Assembly: GCA_900549895.1 (NCBI GenBank)
Contig: URQG01000051.1
Coordinates: 1 to 9,850 of the forward strand
Direction of reading: 5' to 3'
Source of the DNA: an uncultured Lachnobacterium sp.
Lineage (GTDB): Bacteria; Bacillota; Clostridia; Lachnospirales; Lachnospiraceae
DNA: 9,850 nucleotides
The translations under genes were made by a program, and so were the position numbers. The notes under the pieces are model-generated. The model was not told the DNA's origin. It did not search any database and saw only the letters and a program-made list of their open reading frames with translations. The first letter of the stretch is position 1. Every line of letters begins with the position of its first letter. Below are positions 7,886 through 9,850 of this stretch, piece after piece.

Positions 7886-7914
7886 TTGACCTTTCCTGCC
7901 ACTTTTGCTACAAT
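7886..7914 (+). promoter_or_regulatory. Promoter of the mobC-relaxase operon
   Basis: -35 TTGACC (7886-7891), a 17-base spacer and -10 TACAAT (7909-7914): a strong sigma-A-type promoter. The start point would be near 7921, so the transcript begins at the TGGGTA hairpin and passes the terminator-like structure at 7958-7997 before reaching mobC at 8030. Confidence 0.78.
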
Positions 7915-7920
7915 TTGTTG

Positions 7921-7936
7921 TGGGTAGTTATACCCA
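7921..7936 (+). repeat. 5'-end hairpin or operator of the mob transcript
   Basis: TGGGTA-GTTA-TACCCA is a perfect 6-bp stem with a four-base loop, starting at about the predicted transcription start. As RNA it would cap the 5' end. As DNA it could be an operator at +1 for autoregulation by MobC. The sequence alone does not decide between them. Confidence 0.6.
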
Positions 7937-7957
7937 AAACTGAATAAAACTTGAAAC

Positions 7958-7997
7958 AAACTGTTGTAAAAATCGAACATTTTACAGCAGTTTTTTT
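7958..7997 (+). terminator. Intrinsic terminator in the mobC leader (attenuator-like)
   Basis: A 14-bp stem (7958-7971 with 7980-7993) contains one G-U wobble and an 8-base loop (ATCGAACA). Its last three A-U pairs lie within a run of seven T (7991-7997). It sits between the 7886-7914 promoter and mobC, so it should end most transcripts after about 75 bases unless read-through occurs. That would hold mobilization gene expression low. The same arrangement could instead produce a short RNA of its own. Confidence 0.72.
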
Positions 7998-8029
7998 GTA
8001 CCCCAAAAAAGAGAAAGGAAGTGGAAGAA

Positions 8030-8371
8030 ATGGCAAAGCGAAACCGCACCAATCCGGTGCAATTTTATCTCAGCGATGATGAACAGTACATCCTCAATAC
8101 CAAGTTCAAAGCATCCGGCATGAAGAGTATGTCTGCTTTCCTGCGCAAGCTGATCTTATATGGATATGTGTATGATGTCGATTACAGTTATCTGCGGAAT
8201 TACAATACGGAACTGGGGCGTATCAGCTCCAGTTTAAACCAGATCGCAAAGAGGGTAAACAGCACCGGAAACATTTATCAGGAGGACATAGACGAAGTAA
8301 AGGAGTTGATGAATGAGGTATGGCTTACACAAAAATCCATGCTATCAAAGCAACCGTTGATAAAGCCATAG
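8030..8371 (+). CDS. mobC: MobC-family relaxosome accessory protein
   Basis: A 113-residue protein that would bind oriT and help the relaxase melt and nick DNA. The N-terminal part (about residues 9-45, NPVQFYLSDDEQ through SMSAFLRKLILYG) has the strand-helix-helix look of a ribbon-helix-helix DNA-binding domain. The C-terminal half holds the MobC signature LGRISSSLNQIAKRVNSTG (62-80), matching the family's NLNQIAKxxN pattern. A GTG at 8021 extends the frame by three codons, but AAAGGAAG is spaced eight bases from ATG 8030 and none from the GTG, so the ATG is preferred. The relaxase start lies inside its 3' end (52-base overlap). Expression probably depends on the leader terminator upstream. 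Confidence 0.92.
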   Translation: MAKRNRTNPVQFYLSDDEQYILNTKFKASGMKSMSAFLRKLILYGYVYDVDYSYLRNYNTELGRISSSLNQIAKRVNSTGNIYQEDIDEVKELMNEVWLTQKSMLSKQPLIKP

Positions 8372-9690
8372 AGTATATCTGCAACCCGGACAAAACCGAT
8401 GAACAAATCTATGTTTCGTCTTATGCGTGTGCGCCCGAAACTGCAGCAATTGACTTTAAATATACGCTTGACCATTGCAGGGAAAACAGTCCCAACAAAG
8501 CCTATCATCTGATACAGGCTTTTGCTCCGGGCGAGGTCGGTTATGAGGAAGCGCACCGCATCGGAAAGGAGCTTGCAGACAAGGTTTTAGAAGGAAAATA
8601 TTCGTATGTTGTCACTACACATATTGATAAGGGGCATATACACAATCATATCATCTTTTGTGCGGCTGACAACATTGAATATAACAAATACCATGACTGC
8701 ACACAGACCTACCACCGCATCCGCCACTTGAGTGATGCTCTGTGCAAAGAACACAATCTTTCCGTCATCATTCCCGGCGGTGAACGTGGAAAAAAATACA
8801 AGGAATGGCAGTCTGAGCAGAATGGTTCAACCTGGAAAACACAGCTTCGGCGGGACATCAATTTTTGTATCAAATCGGCTTCCACTTACGAAGAATTTCT
8901 GCTTCTGATGCGGGCAAAAGGTTACGAAATCAAAGGGGAAACTTTTGGAGAAGATGCTGCGAAATATATCTCTTTCCGACCTCTGGACAAGGAGCGTTTT
9001 GTGCGTGGCAGTGCTAGGTCTTTAGGGAAAGAATACACAAAGGAACGTATCCGGGAACGCATTGAAAAGAAGTGGGAACGAAAGGCAGTTATCCCGAAAA
9101 AGGATTACTCCACCCGCAGGCTCATTGACACCTCGGACGAGAAATTCCAGAACAGTCCCGGACTGCAACAGTGGGCGGCAATCGAGAATCTGAAAATCGC
9201 CGCACAAAGCTATAATGAAGCTGGTTCTCTCTCCGATTTGGAGCATAAGATTACTGTAAAAACCGAAGCGGGCAAGTCCGCCAAACAGAGCGTTGTGGAA
9301 CTGGAACATCGCATGAAAGACCTTGCTGAAATCATCAAATATGCCGAGCAGTACAAAGACAACCGCTCCTATCATATCGCCTACAAGAAAGCCAAGAACC
9401 CGGACGCTTATTTTCGCAGATACGAGAGCCAGATCATCCTATATGGCGGTGCAAGGCGGGTGCTTGAACAAGCAGGCATCAAGCTAAAAGGATTGAATGT
9501 GGATAAGCTGCGAGCCGAGTATCAGGCATTGGAAACGCAGAAAAAAGAACTGACCGCAACCTACAAGAACTGTGAAAAAGAGGTGCGGGATTTAATGCGG
9601 AAACAGGAAAATCTTGACCGGTATCTCGGACGGACACAAACCGATCCGGTGCAGGAACAATTTAAGAAAAAGAATAATCCTATCTTGTAG
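8320..9690 (+). CDS. MOBP-type relaxase / mobilization nuclease (Tn1549-like)
   Basis: A 456-residue protein that would nick one strand at oriT and stay covalently attached through a tyrosine while leading the strand to the recipient. The N-terminal relaxase domain (about 1-250) has the likely catalytic Tyr19 in KAIEYICNPDKTD and the metal-binding motif H101-IDKG-H106-I-H108-N-H110 (HxDKxHxHNH), intact. The C-terminal part (about 280-440) is highly charged and helical, probably coiled coil, with a repeated KKELTATYKNCEKEV-type pattern. Length and N terminus (MAYTKIHAIK) resemble relaxases of Tn1549-type elements of Clostridia, from memory. The start overlaps mobC, with GAGG or a more distant AGGAG for initiation, implying coupling. 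No transport or coupling protein is in view, so it may be mobilized by other elements or belong to a larger ICE. Confidence 0.93.
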   Translation: MAYTKIHAIKATVDKAIEYICNPDKTDEQIYVSSYACAPETAAIDFKYTLDHCRENSPNKAYHLIQAFAPGEVGYEEAHRIGKELADKVLEGKYSYVVTTHIDKGHIHNHIIFCAADNIEYNKYHDCTQTYHRIRHLSDALCKEHNLSVIIPGGERGKKYKEWQSEQNGSTWKTQLRRDINFCIKSASTYEEFLLLMRAKGYEIKGETFGEDAAKYISFRPLDKERFVRGSARSLGKEYTKERIRERIEKKWERKAVIPKKDYSTRRLIDTSDEKFQNSPGLQQWAAIENLKIAAQSYNEAGSLSDLEHKITVKTEAGKSAKQSVVELEHRMKDLAEIIKYAEQYKDNRSYHIAYKKAKNPDAYFRRYESQIILYGGARRVLEQAGIKLKGLNVDKLRAEYQALETQKKELTATYKNCEKEVRDLMRKQENLDRYLGRTQTDPVQEQFKKKNNPIL

Positions 9691-9691
9691 C

Positions 9692-9720
9692 TTGTTAATA
9701 ATGACACCATGTATTATACT
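9692..9720 (+). promoter_or_regulatory. Promoter for the gene after the relaxase
   Basis: -35 TTGTTA (9692-9697), a 17-base spacer and -10 TATACT (9715-9720), starting two bases after the relaxase stop. Its start point near 9727 is about 26 bases before the next ATG, so that gene is likely expressed independently of the attenuated mob operon. Confidence 0.6.
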
Positions 9721-9752
9721 TAATTTATTACCACAAACACTTAGGAGATACT

Positions 9753-9802
9753 ATGGCGAAAACAGACTATAAATCAACTGATGCCTTAATGCGGCATCTT
9801 AG
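9753..9802 (+). CDS. 5' fragment of an unidentified gene
   Basis: Sixteen codons (MAKTDYKSTDALMRHL) are present before the library adapter cuts the gene. AGGAG lies five bases before the ATG and a good promoter precedes it, so this is a genuine gene start. The opening vaguely recalls Abi-family proteins, in which a short N terminus leads into a ...HL..KG segment, but too little is present to assign it. The frame beyond 9802 is adapter and must not be translated. Confidence 0.6.
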
Positions 9803-9850
9803 CTGTCTCTTATACACATCTCCGAGCCCACGAGACGCGTAGTAATCTCG
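9803..9850. other. Nextera/Tn5 sequencing adapter, inverted copy (artefact)
   Basis: CTGTCTCTTATACACATCT (9803-9821) is the reverse complement of the Tn5 mosaic end. CCGAGCCCACGAGAC, the index GCGTAGTA (9837-9844) and ATCTCG from the P7 primer follow. It is the exact inverse of the left end with the same index. The true insert ends at 9802. Confidence 0.98.

Larger units (their letters stand above)
7240..8029. other. 790-base gene-free control region between divergent operons
   Basis: This stretch has no convincing gene. From left to right it holds the PBP leader, three operator-bearing minus-strand promoters (7310-7481), a long terminator-like hairpin (7494-7558), an AT-rich stretch with nothing recognisable (7559-7698), a repeat-rich candidate oriT (7699-7845), a plus-strand promoter (7886-7914) and an attenuator-like leader (7921-7997). 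The short open frames within it lack ribosome binding sites or normal spacing. Confidence 0.8.

Noticed and set aside
7732..7947. 71-codon plus-strand frame in the intergenic region
   Set aside because: It would start at TTG without a ribosome binding site and covers the repeat cluster and the mob promoter; the composition is not protein-like.
7240..8029. CRISPR array or riboswitch in the long gene-free region
   Set aside because: The direct repeat has only two 10-base copies with a three-base gap, and no known riboswitch core could be recognised; the structures fit promoters, hairpins and oriT better.
1..9850. Terminal inverted repeats suggesting a complete composite transposon
   Set aside because: The repeats are Illumina Nextera adapter with an index, not natural transposon ends, and both outer genes are cut at them.

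Overview
The window looks like a roughly 9.75 kb fragment of a low-GC Gram-positive gut anaerobe, most likely Clostridia/Lachnospiraceae. The reasons are AT-rich DNA, strong AGGAGG-type ribosome binding sites, sigma-A-like promoters, Gram-positive lipoprotein and PBP architecture, and a Tn1549-style mobilization pair. This taxonomic call is inference, not a database result. Bases 1-50 and 9803-9850 are not biological. They are the same Nextera/Tn5 library adapter with the same index, in inverted orientation, so the real insert is 51-9802 and both outermost genes are cut by the library, not by evolution.

Left block (51-7481, all minus strand, read right to left): a five-gene operon. It starts with a MecA/PBP5-type low-affinity class B penicillin-binding protein (5122-7239). 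Three tandem paralogous envelope proteins of unknown function follow (3933-5174, 2656-3936, 1386-2651; two lipoproteins and one TM-anchored). A membrane protein with a BNR/Asp-box propeller-like ectodomain comes last (51-1329, 3' end missing). The first four genes overlap or nearly touch, which suggests translational coupling. Upstream of the PBP are three successive promoter modules. Each carries a near-identical BlaI/MecI-like operator (core TTAC-N4-GTAR) in the -35/-10 spacer. No blaI or blaR1 lies in the window, so any such regulator must act in trans. A long hairpin with a U tract (7494-7558) insulates the operon from upstream transcription.

Middle block (7240-8029): a 790-base gene-free control region. 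After the PBP promoters and the hairpin come direct repeats, an imperfect inverted repeat, a perfect 20-bp palindrome and another small hairpin (7699-7845), which I read as a candidate oriT. Then comes a strong plus-strand promoter (7886-7914). Its short leader holds a 5' hairpin and a canonical intrinsic terminator before mobC, an arrangement that fits attenuation of the mobilization genes.

Right block (8030-9802, plus strand): mobC (relaxosome accessory protein) overlaps a MOBP-type relaxase with a complete His cluster. A separate promoter then drives the first 16 codons of another gene, cut by the adapter. Overall, the window joins a putative beta-lactam- or wall-stress-responsive PBP/lipoprotein operon to the DNA-processing module of an integrative or mobilizable element, suggesting the operon is mobile cargo. 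The ends of the element, its integrase and its conjugation genes are not in view.
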